A stretch of 19,350 nt of DNA from Clostridia bacterium (GCA_017441965.1 JAFSBF010000106.1:1-19350); one strand, 5' to 3'; positions 1-6,163 are shown, counted from the stretch's first letter. Numbers and translations are program-made. The notes: generated by a model not told the origin, from the sequence alone.

Positions 1-89
1 CCCCGACGCTTTTCGCCATTTTGGCGCTCAAAATGGCATAGAATCACCCCCATAGATTGGGGGGAGGGGGTTGATATATAAAAGCACTT
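1..89. other. Left-edge non-coding stretch with palindromes
   Basis: I see no gene here. Two inverted repeats stand out. GCCATTTTG (15-23) pairs with CAAAATGGC (29-37) as a perfect 9-bp stem around a 5-base loop. CCCCC (47-51) faces GGGGG (59-63), and the G run continues to position 70 with one A at 65. The stretch lies downstream of the minus-strand Xre gene, but neither palindrome is followed by a T tract on that strand, so they are not convincing terminators. They could belong to an element or intergenic repeat that continues left of the window. Confidence 0.5.
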
Positions 90-332
90 TTATTCTATCC
101 CTAATAACCAATTTACACTGACATTTAAAATTTTTGAAATTTCACGCAATTCATAATCAGCAACAAAGCGTGTTCCAATTTCAATGCGAGATATACTGTC
201 GCGTTCTAATGTTATTCCTGTGAGCTGTAATTTAGCGGCTAAATCGCTTTGTGTCAGCTTTATGGCAGAGCGAGCCTGATGTATACGTTCTCCGCAAATG
301 TTCTTTCTTCCATTGTAGTTGTAAATTTTCAT
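90..332 (-). CDS. Small Xre-family HTH transcriptional regulator
   Basis: This 80-residue protein is little more than one Cro/C1-type helix-turn-helix domain, predicted to bind DNA as a dimer in the cytoplasm. The HTH core is visible at about residues 16-60: RIHQARSAIKLTQSDLAAKL (helices 1-2), then the recognition-helix segment RDSISRIEIGTRF, and a closing helix ending in SVNWLLGIE. The ATG at 332-330 has a good ribosome binding site, AAGGAG on the minus strand, 6-7 bases upstream. The family, with its NICGERI start and ERDSISRIE core, is familiar as short stand-alone regulators in Firmicutes; target genes are unknown. It is divergent from a plus-strand promoter at 372-400, and three TGTGTTAAA-type boxes lie in the shared intergenic region. 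I infer that it regulates itself and the divergent transcript. No toxin partner is visible. Confidence 0.85.
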   Translation of the reverse strand: MKIYNYNGRKNICGERIHQARSAIKLTQSDLAAKLQLTGITLERDSISRIEIGTRFVADYELREISKILNVSVNWLLGIE

Positions 333-348
333 AAAAAAGCTCCTTAAA

Positions 349-410
349 TGTGTTAAACATAAGTATTTTTCTTGACTTTAACACATTTTTATGATAAAAT
401 TGTGTTAAAG
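349..410. promoter_or_regulatory. Three operator-like TGTGTTAAA boxes
   Basis: TGTGTTAAAC lies at 349-358. CTTTAACACA, the same box inverted, lies at 376-385, and TGTGTTAAAG at 401-410. The second and third form a perfect 10-bp inverted repeat with a 15-base spacer. The second overlaps the end of the -35 box of the plus-strand promoter at 372-400 and the third follows its -10 box directly; the first lies next to the Xre ribosome binding site. That arrangement fits a repressor that controls both directions. The neighbouring Xre protein is the obvious candidate, by inference. Confidence 0.55.
372..400 (+). promoter_or_regulatory. Sigma-A-type promoter, divergent from the Xre gene
   Basis: TTGACT (372-377), a 17-base spacer and TAAAAT (395-400) form a near-consensus vegetative promoter. 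The expected start site is about 407, exactly where the first hairpin of the candidate small RNA begins. Confidence 0.7.
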
Positions 411-489
411 ATAAGAATTTCGTTTTATCTTTCAAAAACACATCCCGATTTTCCTAAATGGAATTGTTTGGCAGAGGGATGTGTTTTTT
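407..489 (+). ncRNA. Candidate small RNA with two hairpins
   Basis: A transcript from the promoter at 372-400 would start near 407. It would fold at once into a 10-pair stem (407-416 with 423-432, including one G-U pair) closed by a 6-base loop. A second stem follows: AAAACACATCCC (435-446) with GGGATGTGTTTT (476-487) around a 29-base loop. The 3' arm runs into TTTTTT at 484-489, so the second stem can serve as a terminator. The whole unit is about 83 nt. No well-placed start codon with a ribosome binding site lies in it. The RNA call is inference from promoter, structure and terminator; I do not recognise an Rfam family. Confidence 0.45.
435..489 (+). terminator. Hairpin with U tract closing the candidate small RNA
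   Basis: A 12-bp perfect stem, ACACATCCC plus flanking A/T pairs, ends in a run of six T. The 29-base loop is long for an intrinsic terminator and contains a small TTCC/GGAA inner stem (451-454 with 460-463). Confidence 0.5.
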
Positions 490-628
490 GTTGTATAGAA
501 ATTTACGTAAAATTAAGAGTGCAAAATGGGTGAAGCGGCACGCTTCTGTTGTAAAAAATTACTGATTGTATTTTTATTTACCTGAGAAATAATACAATAG
601 AAGTATTATTTTGAAAGGTATGATAATT
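490..628. other. Intergenic leader region upstream of the gpr unit
   Basis: No long ORF. GAAGCG-GCA-CGCTTC (532-546) is a short perfect hairpin. A 9-bp AT-rich inverted repeat, with core AATAATAC (588-595) and GTATTATT (603-610) plus the flanking A587/T611 pair, lies just upstream of the ribosome binding site of the 50-codon gene and overlaps a possible -10 box TACAAT (593-598). I could not find a convincing -35 at standard spacing. A sporulation sigma factor (G or F) is expected for gpr, and elements near 566-599 only loosely resemble that class. Confidence 0.4.
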
Positions 629-781
629 ATGAATAATGATGTTTCAAATCAAAATCCTGAAAATTTTGATGGAACGTATACAAATGACCCTATATATCTT
701 CTTGCGCGATACAAGGCATATTGCGATTTATTTGAGGATGACGATAAAAAGAAATGTGAAGAAGAGAGGGAAAAAGTATGA
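629..781 (+). CDS. Small acidic protein of unknown function, coupled to gpr
   Basis: This ORF of 50 codons begins ATG (629-631) after AAAGG at about 614-618, roughly ten bases away. It ends TGA at 779-781, overlapping the gpr start codon as ATGA. The protein starts MNNDVSNQNPENFDGTYTND, has a central PIYLLARYKAYCDLFE segment likely to form a helix, and ends in a highly charged tail, DDDKKKCEEEREKV. No signal peptide, membrane segment or known motif is visible. The four-base overlap, the ribosome binding site and the absence of another start for gpr suggest that the two are translated together, so a role in sporulation or germination is possible but unproven. I do not recognise the family. It could also be only a translated leader for gpr. 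Confidence 0.6.
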   Translation: MNNDVSNQNPENFDGTYTNDPIYLLARYKAYCDLFEDDDKKKCEEEREKV

Positions 782-1695
782 ATATAAGAACAGACCTTGC
801 TATTGAATGCAGGGAAATGTTTGCCGGTGAAATTGCCGGTGTGGAAAGCATAAATCACGATCGTGACGGTATCAGTGTTACACACGTAAAAATAACTACG
901 CCCGAAGGTGCACTTAAAATAGGAAAACCGATTGGAAACTATATTACTATAGAAATAAAGCAAATGAATTTAGAGGATGAAGAAATTTGCGAGCGTGGTG
1001 CTCAGGCAGTTTGTGATGAATTGAAAAAAATAATAAGTGTTCCAGAAGATGCATCGGTGCTTGTGGCAGGGCTTGGAAATCAATACATTACACCTGATTC
1101 AATCGGACCCAAAACGGTTGGAAAGCTTTTGGTGACACGCCATATTACAAGCGAGGGAAATAACGGACATTCCTTTGATGTGCGTGCCGTCAGCGCCCTT
1201 GCCCCGGGCGTGCTTGGACTTACGGGAATAGAAACGGGCGAGGTTATACAGGGCGTGGCAGACCGTGTAAAGCCGTCGCTTATTATTGCAGTAGATGCAC
1301 TGGCATCAAGAAAACTCAGCCGTCTGGGAACAACGGTGCAGATTGCAGATACCGGCATAAGCCCCGGCAGCGGAGTGGGAAACAACAGAAAAGAGCTTAC
1401 AGAAAAAACTCTCGGTGTTCCCGTAATTGCAATTGGTGTTCCTATGGTGGTGGATGCAGCAACACTTACTATGGATGCAATGGAAACTCTTTCGCAGCAT
1501 ATGAGTAAAAATTTTTCAAAAAATGCCGAAGAGTTAGTTGATGCATTTGAACACGGGGGCAGGGAATTTATAAATGAAGCCCTCTCAAAAGAAAGCACAA
1601 ATATGATTGTTACACCCAATGATGTTGATGTGATTTCAAATCAGGCTGCCGAAATTATTGCCGAGGGTATAAATCGGGCACTTCATATAAAATAG
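778..1695 (+). CDS. gpr: GPR spore germination protease
   Basis: GPR cleaves the small acid-soluble proteins that coat spore DNA, releasing amino acids in the first minutes of germination (peptidase family A25). It is made in the forespore as a zymogen. The 305-residue protein matches the family along its length: RTDLAIE near the N-terminus, LVAGLGN at about residues 95-101, VTRHI near 119, SALAPGVLGLTGIETG near 138-153, then a stretch around IADTGISPGSGVGNNRKEL, GVPVIAIGVPMVVDA, and the C-terminal NMIVTPNDVD. ATG 778 is the only possible start, because the frame has a TGA at 757-759 and no start codon between. GAGAGGG sits seven bases upstream. As a result only six residues precede the site equivalent to the Bacillus processing point, against about fifteen there. 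The upstream 50-codon gene overlaps it by four bases. No clear terminator follows. Confidence 0.95.
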   Translation: MNIRTDLAIECREMFAGEIAGVESINHDRDGISVTHVKITTPEGALKIGKPIGNYITIEIKQMNLEDEEICERGAQAVCDELKKIISVPEDASVLVAGLGNQYITPDSIGPKTVGKLLVTRHITSEGNNGHSFDVRAVSALAPGVLGLTGIETGEVIQGVADRVKPSLIIAVDALASRKLSRLGTTVQIADTGISPGSGVGNNRKELTEKTLGVPVIAIGVPMVVDAATLTMDAMETLSQHMSKNFSKNAEELVDAFEHGGREFINEALSKESTNMIVTPNDVDVISNQAAEIIAEGINRALHIK

Positions 1696-1697
1696 TA

Positions 1698-1726
1698 TTG
1701 AAAGACACTTCTTTTTATGGTAAAAT
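1698..1726 (+). promoter_or_regulatory. Promoter of the HTH/S24-like gene
   Basis: TTGAAA (1698-1703), a 17-base spacer and TAAAAT (1721-1726) sit just after the gpr stop codon. The expected start near 1733 leaves a leader of about 17 bases, which still contains AAGGAAGTGG before ATG 1750. Confidence 0.65.
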
Positions 1727-1749
1727 GGTTTCCATAAGGAAGTGGTGAA

Positions 1750-2364
1750 ATGAGCTGGCTTGGAATACATGTAAAAGGACTTAGAAAGTATGCAGGTATT
1801 ACGCAGGAGCAGCTTGCACAAAGAATTATGGTAGGGATTACCACAATTGAAAATATAGAGTCAGGTTATCTTACTGCGCCGCCTATAGCACTCTTAGACA
1901 AAATTGCAAAAACCTTTGATGTAACAACCGAGGCACTTTTAAGACCTGAGCCGCTCGAAATGATTGCGGAGCGTGCAAAGGAGGTCTATGTTGTAAAGGA
2001 AATGACTTCCGATATGATGCTCCCCGCATGGAAGGATGTAAGTGATGTTATTTACGTAGACCGTGATGTTTTGCGTGGATATGACCATATAGCAATAAGG
2101 GTGAAGGATAACTCAATGCTGATGGAGGGTATTAAGTGTGATGCTGTTGCCCTTGTGCGTATTGGCGCACCTCTTAAAAACGGAGATATCGTATTGGCTC
2201 TTTATGAAAATAAAAGCATTATACGAAAATATTACCTTGAAGGTGCTAAAATTCTTCTCAGAGCGGCAAACACATTTGAAAATTACCCTGACATATACTT
2301 TGATGCTGATAAAGATAAGTCAAATATTATAGGAAAAGTAATCCGCGTAGAAACTTATGTGTAG
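1750..2364 (+). CDS. HTH regulator with LexA/S24-like C-terminal domain
   Basis: The 204-residue protein has an Xre-type HTH at about residues 6-63 (LRKYAGITQEQLAQRI, then TTIENIESGY) and a C-terminal domain of the LexA/UmuD S24 fold at about 110-204. In that fold a serine and a lysine carry out self-cleavage of the repressor. Ser122 in KDNSM is in the right place. Aligned without gaps to E. coli LexA from the serine through NGDIVLA, the catalytic lysine falls on Arg159, with Lys160 beside it (SIIRKYY). That substitution suggests a domain that senses or dimerises but may no longer cleave. The family is phage-repressor-like, but nothing else here looks like prophage. It has its own promoter, lies between gpr and the iron-sulfur genes, and its targets are unknown. 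ATG 1750 follows AAGGAAGTGG. Confidence 0.85.
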   Translation: MSWLGIHVKGLRKYAGITQEQLAQRIMVGITTIENIESGYLTAPPIALLDKIAKTFDVTTEALLRPEPLEMIAERAKEVYVVKEMTSDMMLPAWKDVSDVIYVDRDVLRGYDHIAIRVKDNSMLMEGIKCDAVALVRIGAPLKNGDIVLALYENKSIIRKYYLEGAKILLRAANTFENYPDIYFDADKDKSNIIGKVIRVETYV

Positions 2365-2390
2365 AAAATGACGAAAATCACAAATCCTAC

Positions 2391-2419
2391 TTGCTTTTTT
2401 TCTCAATTAGTAATATACT
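2391..2419 (+). promoter_or_regulatory. Promoter of the cysteine desulfurase operon
   Basis: TTGCTT (2391-2396), a 17-base spacer and TATACT (2414-2419) predict a start near 2426 and a leader of about 37 bases before ATG 2463. No separate terminator for the upstream HTH gene is visible, so read-through is also possible. Confidence 0.7.
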
Positions 2420-2462
2420 GTCATATGGATATTTAAATGTTTAGAAAGAGAGACCTTGTATT

Positions 2463-3632
2463 ATGGTATATTTGGATAATGCTGCAACGACAAAGATGAA
2501 GGAAAGCGTTCTTTCAGCAATGATGCCGTATTTTTTTGAAAACTTTGGGAATGCGTCCTCAACATATACAACTCCGGGACAAGCTGCACGAACCGCTCTT
2601 ACAGAGGCACGAAAAACTATTGCCGGGTGTATTGGGGCGACAGAGCGTGAACTGTATTTCACAAGCGGCGGAAGTGAAGCAGACAACTGGGCAATTAAGG
2701 GCGTAATGCTTAAAAACCAAAAAAAGGGTAATCATATAATAACTACAACGATAGAGCATCACGCAGTGCTCCACACGTGTGAGTTTCTGGAAAAGCAGGG
2801 ATATAAAGTTACCTATGTTCCTGTGGATGAGTACGGAATGGTAAGTGTAAGTGATATAGAAAATGCGATTACCGATGAAACAGTGCTTGTCAGCGTGATG
2901 TTTGCAAATAATGAAATCGGAACAATAAACCCAATTGCGGAGATTGGAAAGCTCTGCAGACAAAAGGGTGTTTATTTCCATACTGATGCCGTTCAGGCAA
3001 CGGGCGCAGTTGAGATAGATGTTGAGAAACAGAACATTGACCTTCTTTCTATGTCTGCGCATAAGTTCCACGGACCCAAGGGTGTTGGTGCGCTGTATGT
3101 CAGAAAAGGCGTTCAGATAGAAAATCTTATTCACGGTGGTGCACAGGAGAACGGAAAGCGTGCAACAACTGAAAATATTGCAGGTATTGTCGGTATGGCC
3201 GAGGCGCTTAGCGAAGCTACGGCAAATCTGGAGGAAAAGACGGCGAAAATCACAGCACTTCGTGACTACCTTATAAAGACCGTTCTTGAAACTGTTCCGT
3301 ACACACGCCTTAACGGACATCCAGAAAAAAGACTTCCGAATAATACAAGCTTTTGCTTTAAGTATATAGAGGGAGAAAGCCTTCTTTTAAGTCTGGATAT
3401 GCAGGGGTATGTGGTTTCAAGCGGCTCTGCCTGCACATCAGGCTCACTTGATCCGTCGCACGTGCTTTTGGGAATAGGCCTCCCGCACGAAATTGCACAC
3501 GGCTCGCTTCGGGCATCACTTTCAGAATTTACAACAAAAGAAGAAATAGATTCTTTCATTAAGGCTCTTGTTCCAATTGTTCAGAGACTTAGGAATATGT
3601 CCCCGTTATACGAGGGAGTAGAGTCGAAATGA
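2463..3632 (+). CDS. iscS: Cysteine desulfurase, NifS/IscS type
   Basis: This PLP enzyme takes sulfur from L-cysteine as a persulfide and passes it to a scaffold for Fe-S cluster assembly, and often to tRNA thiolation. The 389-residue length is normal. Visible landmarks are YLDNAATT at the N-terminus, TSGGSEADN at about 67-75, the EHHAV histidine near residue 100, HTDAVQATG at 173-181, the PLP lysine Lys201 in SAHKFHGPKG, and the persulfide cysteine Cys324 in SSGSACTSG followed by SLDPSHVL. All key residues are present. ATG 2463 has only a weak purine-rich site (AAAGAGAG) about ten bases upstream. The scaffold gene follows after 28 bases, so the pair is an operon. No IscR-type Rrf2 repressor is adjacent. 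nifS is an equally good symbol. Confidence 0.95.
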   Translation: MVYLDNAATTKMKESVLSAMMPYFFENFGNASSTYTTPGQAARTALTEARKTIAGCIGATERELYFTSGGSEADNWAIKGVMLKNQKKGNHIITTTIEHHAVLHTCEFLEKQGYKVTYVPVDEYGMVSVSDIENAITDETVLVSVMFANNEIGTINPIAEIGKLCRQKGVYFHTDAVQATGAVEIDVEKQNIDLLSMSAHKFHGPKGVGALYVRKGVQIENLIHGGAQENGKRATTENIAGIVGMAEALSEATANLEEKTAKITALRDYLIKTVLETVPYTRLNGHPEKRLPNNTSFCFKYIEGESLLLSLDMQGYVVSSGSACTSGSLDPSHVLLGIGLPHEIAHGSLRASLSEFTTKEEIDSFIKALVPIVQRLRNMSPLYEGVESK

Positions 3633-3660
3633 TTTCGCCTAAAGAAAGGAAATGATATAA

Positions 3661-4089
3661 ATGTACAGTGAAAAAGTTATGGACCATTTTTCAAACCCCA
3701 GAAACGTAGGGGAAATTGAAGATGCAAACGCAGTAGGAACTGTGGGTAATGCAAAATGCGGCGATATAATGAAAATTTATATGAAAATAGAAGATGATAT
3801 CATTAAAGACGTCAAATTCAAAACCTTCGGTTGCGGTGCCGCCGTTGCAACAAGCTCTATGGCGACCGAGCTTGTAATCGGTAAAACCGTTGACGAGGCG
3901 CTTAAGCTTACAAATAAGGCTGTTGTAGAGGCGCTTGACGGACTTCCGCCCGCAAAGCTTCACTGCAGCGTTCTTGCTGAAGAGGCAATAAAGGCGGCTA
4001 TTCAGGATTATTACGATAAAAATGGAATAGAAAAAAAGGTTGATTGCAGCGGAAACTGTGCACATTGTCACAGCCATTCCGAACACTAA
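3661..4089 (+). CDS. iscU: IscU/NifU-type Fe-S cluster scaffold
   Basis: This cytoplasmic scaffold is where sulfur from the desulfurase and iron are assembled into a cluster before transfer to client proteins. The 142-residue protein has the full IscU fold: MYSEKVMDHFSNPRNVG, the first cluster cysteine Cys33 with Asp35 (AKCGD), Cys58 in FGCGAAVATSSM, and Cys102 in LHCSVLAEEA. The LPPVK chaperone-binding motif of proteobacterial IscU is replaced by LPPAK. After residue 126 comes a short Cys/His-rich tail (Cys129, Cys133, Cys136, four His), which could bind metal; such tails occur in other Firmicutes homologues. There is no C-terminal Nfu domain, unlike full NifU. The ribosome binding site is AAAGGAA before ATG 3661. 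The stop codon lies one base from that of the convergent spoIIP. Confidence 0.93.
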   Translation: MYSEKVMDHFSNPRNVGEIEDANAVGTVGNAKCGDIMKIYMKIEDDIIKDVKFKTFGCGAAVATSSMATELVIGKTVDEALKLTNKAVVEALDGLPPAKLHCSVLAEEAIKAAIQDYYDKNGIEKKVDCSGNCAHCHSHSEH

Positions 4090-4090
4090 A

Positions 4091-5143
4091 TCATTGAGCT
4101 TTTGCGTTTTGTATAAACTGTGCAAGAGATTGCGCAAAATATTTTGCACCAAGCAGTGCTTCATCAAGGGTATTGCCATTGGTGCCAACCTCAACAATTA
4201 CACTGCCGGGGGCCAACTGCTGATTAAAGCGTTGGCTCCTGAAATTTATGGGGCGGCAAAGACCGCTGTAGAGCATTTGTGTATGCTCTTGAAGTGTTAC
4301 GGCAAAATTCATATTTGTTTTCCAGTTTTCGTGGGTAAGACCGCTTATGCTGCTGCCCACAACAAGCATTACAGAGGCGGCATCCTTGCCGTCTATGTTT
4401 GATGTGTATTTGACTTTTTCTCCGTTTTCTCCTTCTATGGCATCACGGTGTACGTCGAGTACAATCTGTATAGATGGGTCATTTTTGATGTAATTTGCAA
4501 TGGTTACAGCACTTTTATTATAGCTTCCGTTATAGCTTGGATAATCGTTTATTGTGGTGTCGTGGTAGACTTTTATGCCGTTTTGGGAAAGGACATTCTT
4601 TATTTCATTTCCTACACGTACCATATTGTAGTTTTTATCAAGGGTTCTGTCTGTGTCGCTGGGTGTGTAGAAATAGGTCTGTGACGGTGTATAGCTCTCT
4701 GTGGTATGGGTATGAACTATAAGTACAGATATATCGCCCTTTAAAAATGCAGGTATGGTATTATAGTCAGAGGCATTTATTGTCTGGGTTGTGGAGTTAT
4801 TGATTTTTACCGTATCTGCCGAAGTTCGGGCAGGAGAACGTGACGAAATATGCTCTTTTTTTGTGCTTTCAGGTATGGGTGGGGTTTCTTCTTCTTTTTT
4901 TTCTTCGGCAGGTTTTGCCACCACTTTTTTAAGCAGCAAAAACACACCTTTTTCGGGGGAGCTTTTCTCAAAAAAGGCAGGGCTTTGACAAAGACAGCTT
5001 TCAACAAACGAATGAGGCACGCAGGGGAGAAAAATTTTTTGTGAAAGCGTTGTGCATATAAAAACTGACATAAAAAACGTACATAATAAAAAAATAACAC
5101 GCAAAAATTTAAAGTTAAGAACAATTACCGGTGTTTTTTTCAA
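4091..5143 (-). CDS. spoIIP: Stage II sporulation protein P (SpoIIP)
   Basis: SpoIIP is a membrane-anchored peptidoglycan amidase/endopeptidase that, with SpoIID and SpoIIM, thins septal wall and drives engulfment of the forespore. An N-terminal membrane anchor is visible at about residues 12-32 (VIFLLCTFFMSVFICTTL). A Lys/Glu/Pro/Ser-rich linker follows to about residue 120. Then comes the catalytic domain: VLIVHTHTTESY, LDKNYNMVRVGNEI, IVLDVHRDAI, LVVGSS, HENWKTNMNFA, FNQQLAPGSVIVEVGTNGN. The metal-binding histidines and the glutamate of the family are in these motifs. I place the start at TTG 5143. GAGGTGAT on the minus strand (5155-5148) is the ribosome binding site, and the apparent GTG start at 5152 lies inside it. 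The length is then 350 residues. It is divergent from the aldolase gene. A sigma-E promoter is expected but only weakly suggested. Confidence 0.93.
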   Translation of the reverse strand: MKKTPVIVLNFKFLRVIFLLCTFFMSVFICTTLSQKIFLPCVPHSFVESCLCQSPAFFEKSSPEKGVFLLLKKVVAKPAEEKKEEETPPIPESTKKEHISSRSPARTSADTVKINNSTTQTINASDYNTIPAFLKGDISVLIVHTHTTESYTPSQTYFYTPSDTDRTLDKNYNMVRVGNEIKNVLSQNGIKVYHDTTINDYPSYNGSYNKSAVTIANYIKNDPSIQIVLDVHRDAIEGENGEKVKYTSNIDGKDAASVMLVVGSSISGLTHENWKTNMNFAVTLQEHTQMLYSGLCRPINFRSQRFNQQLAPGSVIVEVGTNGNTLDEALLGAKYFAQSLAQFIQNAKAQ

Positions 5144-5171
5144 AAAAATCACCTCTTTTATTGAATATATA

Positions 5172-5200
5172 TTGATTTATTTCTATTTTTATGCGATAAT
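5172..5200 (+). promoter_or_regulatory. Promoter of the aldolase gene
   Basis: TTGATT (5172-5177), a 17-base spacer and GATAAT (5195-5200) predict a start near 5207 and a leader of about 48 bases before ATG 5255. Confidence 0.65.
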
Positions 5201-5254
5201 AATAATGTATCTTAGAATGAAATATTTATGGATAGAAAGGAAACGTGGGATAAT

Positions 5255-6118
5255 ATGTTAGTATCAGCAAAGGAAATGCTTGAAAAGGCACGTGACGGTC
5301 ATTATGCCGTAGGTCAGTTCAACATCAACAATCTTGAGTGGACAAAGTCAATTCTTTTAACTGCACAGGAGCTTAATTCACCTGTAATTTTAGGTGTTAG
5401 CGAGGGCGCAGGAAAATATATGGCAGGCTACAAGACAATTGTTGGTATGGTTAACGGAATGCTTGAGGGACTTAATATTACAGTTCCCGTTGCACTTCAT
5501 CTTGACCACGGCAGCTACGAAGCTACTCTTAAGTGTATTGAGGCGGGCTTCTCTTCTGTTATGTTTGACGGATCACACTATCCTATTGATGAAAATATTG
5601 AAAAGACAACCGAGCTTGTAAAAATCTGCGCAGAAAAAGGTCTTAGCCTTGAGGCAGAGGTTGGTGCAATCGGCGGTGAGGAAGACGGTGTTATCGGCGG
5701 CGGTGACATTGCTGACCCCGAAGAATGTAAGGCTATTTCAGAGCTTGGCGTAACAATGCTTGCTGCAGGTATCGGCAACATTCACGGAAAATATCCTGAA
5801 AACTGGAAGGGTCTTGATTTTGATGCCCTTGAAAAAATAAAGAATGCAACAGGAAGCATCCCGCTTGTTCTTCACGGCGGTACAGGTATCCCCGAGGATA
5901 TGATTAAAAAGGCAATCAGTCTCGGCGTTGCAAAGATTAACGTAAATACAGAATGTCAGCTTTCTTTCACAGCTGCTACAAGAAAGTATATCGAGGAGGG
6001 TAAAGACCTTCAGGGTAAGGGCTTTGACCCCAGAAAGGTTCTTGCACCGGGTTGTGAGGCTATAAAGGCTACAGTTAAAGAAAAGATGGAGCTTTTCGGT
6101 TCAGTTGGAAAAGCGTAA
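5255..6118 (+). CDS. fba: Class II fructose-bisphosphate aldolase
   Basis: This zinc enzyme splits fructose 1,6-bisphosphate into dihydroxyacetone phosphate and glyceraldehyde 3-phosphate, and runs in reverse in gluconeogenesis. In the 287-residue protein the catalytic Asp84 and zinc ligand His85 are in LHLDHGSYE, Glu135 lies in LEAEVGAIGG, and zinc ligands His178 (NIHGKY) and His207 (LHGGTG) are present, with the phosphate-binding NVNTE near residue 230. An in-frame ATG at 5228 would add nine residues, but homologues begin as MLVSAKEML does here. GAAAGGA at about 5234-5240 can only serve ATG 5255, although its spacing is long. Tagatose- or fructose-specific variants of the class share most motifs, so the substrate is by family. 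A hairpin follows at 6133-6163. Confidence 0.93.
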   Translation: MLVSAKEMLEKARDGHYAVGQFNINNLEWTKSILLTAQELNSPVILGVSEGAGKYMAGYKTIVGMVNGMLEGLNITVPVALHLDHGSYEATLKCIEAGFSSVMFDGSHYPIDENIEKTTELVKICAEKGLSLEAEVGAIGGEEDGVIGGGDIADPEECKAISELGVTMLAAGIGNIHGKYPENWKGLDFDALEKIKNATGSIPLVLHGGTGIPEDMIKKAISLGVAKINVNTECQLSFTAATRKYIEEGKDLQGKGFDPRKVLAPGCEAIKATVKEKMELFGSVGKA

Positions 6119-6132
6119 TCAGATGCAATTAT

Positions 6133-6163
6133 AAGAGGGTGTAAAAGGATTTTACACCCTCTT
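6133..6163 (+). terminator. Perfect 14-bp hairpin after fba
   Basis: AAGAGGGTGTAAAA (6133-6146) pairs fully with TTTTACACCCTCTT (6150-6163) around a 3-base loop. The A/T pairs lie next to the loop rather than at the base, and only TTGTTC follows, so it is a weak example of an intrinsic terminator. Nearly the same hairpin occurs at 12786-12816, before glgP. It may be a regulatory palindrome or dispersed repeat as well. Confidence 0.6.

Noticed and set aside
458..565. A 35-codon plus-strand frame starting in the loop of the candidate small RNA
   Set aside because: No ribosome binding site before the ATG, and it runs across the terminator-like hairpin.
1080..1619. A 179-codon minus-strand open frame opposite gpr
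   Set aside because: It is a shadow of gpr: no ribosome binding site, no recognisable domain, and the plus-strand protein is conserved end to end.
629..2364. A phage or prophage remnant, suggested by the S24-like repressor
   Set aside because: The flanking genes are ordinary chromosomal sporulation and Fe-S genes; no integrase, structural or lysis gene is present.
2559..3320. A 253-codon minus-strand open frame opposite iscS
   Set aside because: Cys- and His-rich nonsense composition, no start signals, and lies wholly within a clearly conserved desulfurase.
5150..5152. GTG as start codon of spoIIP
   Set aside because: The GTG is part of the ribosome binding site GAGGTGAT; TTG at 5143 is correctly spaced after it.
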